64,000 bases of DNA from Oscillatoriaceae cyanobacterium Prado104. Its GTDB lineage: Bacteria; Cyanobacteriota; Cyanobacteriia; Cyanobacteriales; Microcoleaceae. The stretch lies in assembly GCA_025454405.1 (NCBI GenBank), contig JALOON010000034.1, forward strand, positions 1 through 64,000, read 5' to 3'. Below are positions 63,062-64,000 of the stretch, in pieces (positions within the stretch are counted from its first letter, which is position 1; each line of letters opens with the position of its first letter). Below the pieces are notes generated by a model. The model ran no database searches. It was not told the origin of the DNA and saw only the letters and a list, made by a program, of their open reading frames with translations. Both the position numbers and the translations under genes were made by a program.

Positions 63062-63275
63062 CGGCAGGGGTTTAAACCCCTGCCTCAAAGCGAAAGTCCT
63101 CTAAAAGAGGACTAATAGACATCTCCAAAGACGAATAAACATCTCCAAATGAGAACATGAAACCCTTTTTTTGCCCGATCGGAAATCTAATTTATTGGTC
63201 TGGATAATAAATTAATTCTTCAGTCCTCTTTGAGAGGACTTTCGCTATTAGCCAGGGGTTTAAACCCCTGGCGGT
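63062..63275. mobile_element. MITE-like element with about 52-bp inverted ends
   Basis: ggcaggggtttaaacccctg followed by aaagcgaaagtcctct and agaggact (63063-63113) is nearly the inverse of agtcctctttgagaggact, tttcgct and aggggtttaaacccctgg (63223-63274). About 110 bases separate the two. No coding sequence is inside. It lies between the intact zinc-ribbon gene and the second asparagine-synthetase-like gene. Confidence 0.7.
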
Positions 63276-63347
63276 GTTTGGGGTTAATCGATATTTCGGA
63301 CTTCGGTAAAATTTGACAATACTTAGAAACATATTGAGGTGCCAAAA

Positions 63348-64000
63348 ATGTTTTTTCTAAAACCATTCCTAAGTTCCAAAAGCCACACGCAACAACCCTC
63401 TCTCTCTCCAAATTCTGAGGTTGAATCTGCCTCAAATTGGCGGATAGCTTGGGGTAAACTAGATGCGATCGACCAACATACAACAGCTTGGCGTGAAGGT
63501 AAAATTGCAATTATTTGCTCGAGTCCCCAAACTCAAATAATTCTCAGTCCCTCAAAACAATTTGTTGTAGTGGGCGATATTTGGCTGAGCAACAGATTGG
63601 AATTGCTGGAAAAAAGGGGGATTCCTGCTAGTAATTGGCAGGGTTGCGATCGCCAATTAATCGCTCGATTGTGGGAACGTTGGGGAGTTGCATGTTTGCC
63701 GCTATTGGCGGGTATGTTTTGCTTTGCAATTTGGGATCGAGAAAGTCAAATTTTGCGGCTGGTGCGCGATCGCGCGGGGGCACGAACTCTCTACTATACT
63801 AATGCTGGCGCGACTCGTTGGATTGCTCCTCAATTGCGCGCGATCGCACCTTACCGTTCCAGCGAACTCGACCTCGTAGCCCTGCGAGATTACCTCTGTT
63901 GTTCCTTCGTTCCGGGCGATCGAACCCTCTGGCAACAAGTGCGAGAACTCCGTCCAGGAAGCATTTTAAGCTTCCCTGACGGCACGATTTCCGCTTACTG
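63348..64000 (+). CDS. Second asparagine-synthetase-like protein, N-terminal part (runs off the right edge)
   Basis: From ATG 63348 an open frame of 217 codons reaches the window end. It reads MFFLKPFLSSKSHTQQP and lacks Cys2. The Ntn domain is recognised by LLAGMFCFAIWDRESQILRL, RDRAGARTLYYT and RELRPGSILSFPDG, the usual pattern of the glutamine amidotransferase half. The synthetase half, if present, lies outside. It is likely a paralogue in type of the gene at 57180-58994. Its product may be non-glutaminase. Confidence 0.8.
   Translation, partial: MFFLKPFLSSKSHTQQPSLSPNSEVESASNWRIAWGKLDAIDQHTTAWREGKIAIICSSPQTQIILSPSKQFVVVGDIWLSNRLELLEKRGIPASNWQGCDRQLIARLWERWGVACLPLLAGMFCFAIWDRESQILRLVRDRAGARTLYYTNAGATRWIAPQLRAIAPYRSSELDLVALRDYLCCSFVPGDRTLWQQVRELRPGSILSFPDGTISAY

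Overview
The window comes from a filamentous cyanobacterium, most likely of the Microcoleus/Oscillatoria/Phormidium group. This is inferred from dense HIP1-type palindromes (GCGATCGC and cgatcg variants), the 5' end of a psbA gene at the left edge, a plant-type sucrose synthase, a PEP-CTERM protein, a DUF3318 protein, a CHAT/haemagglutinin fusion, and many short tandem and palindromic intergenic repeats. No genus can be fixed without database searches.

Layout. (1) 1-4.9 kb: psbA start (minus, partial), tRNA-Leu(UAG), a secreted peptidoglycan-binding protein, a repeat-rich gap with an IS605-like relic, and sucrose synthase. (2) 5.0-17.4 kb: an accessory block. It holds a 171-bp in-frame copy of part of a polysaccharide polymerase gene, 34-bp tandem repeats, two damaged copies of a zinc-ribbon/membrane-tail gene, six same-strand genes built from one recurring domain (one secreted two-domain, two single-domain and three two-domain proteins), a PEP-CTERM protein, and a 966-residue Wzy/WaaL-like polymerase fused to a beta-helix domain. 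(3) 17.4-20.2 kb: M32 carboxypeptidase and a TPR protein on the minus strand. (4) 20.9-39.8 kb: histidine kinase, OmpR-type regulator and lone receiver, followed by an exopolysaccharide locus: UDP-glucose dehydrogenase, two MurG-like (GT28-type) and two GT4 glycosyltransferases, a GT2 enzyme, an ABC exporter, an SLH-porin, a histidine phosphatase and a UDP-glucuronate epimerase. Repeat islands separate several of these genes. (5) 39.9-50.4 kb: small cyanobacterial proteins, a TnpB-like protein with an altered RuvC site, a ChW-like repeat protein whose signature Trp is replaced, a toxin/immunity-like pair, DUF3318, a CNT nucleoside transporter, a zinc-ribbon protein and gene relics. (6) 51.1-55.7 kb: a 1540-residue haemagglutinin/CHAT protein. 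(7) 56.1-64 kb: a one-TM protein, then an asparagine-synthetase-like protein, a LysA-fold protein lacking the PLP lysine, two zinc-ribbon paralogues (one split), and the start of a second asparagine-synthetase-like gene that runs off the right edge.

How genes may work together. Region 4 reads as one acidic-exopolysaccharide programme: Ugd makes UDP-glucuronate, the epimerase makes UDP-galacturonate, the transferases build repeat units, and the ABC protein and porin are candidates for export. The sensor/regulator genes sit directly upstream. Region 7 looks like a small uncharacterised amide-forming or amino-acid-modifying locus and, with the paralogue array of region 2, is the best candidate for an undescribed system.
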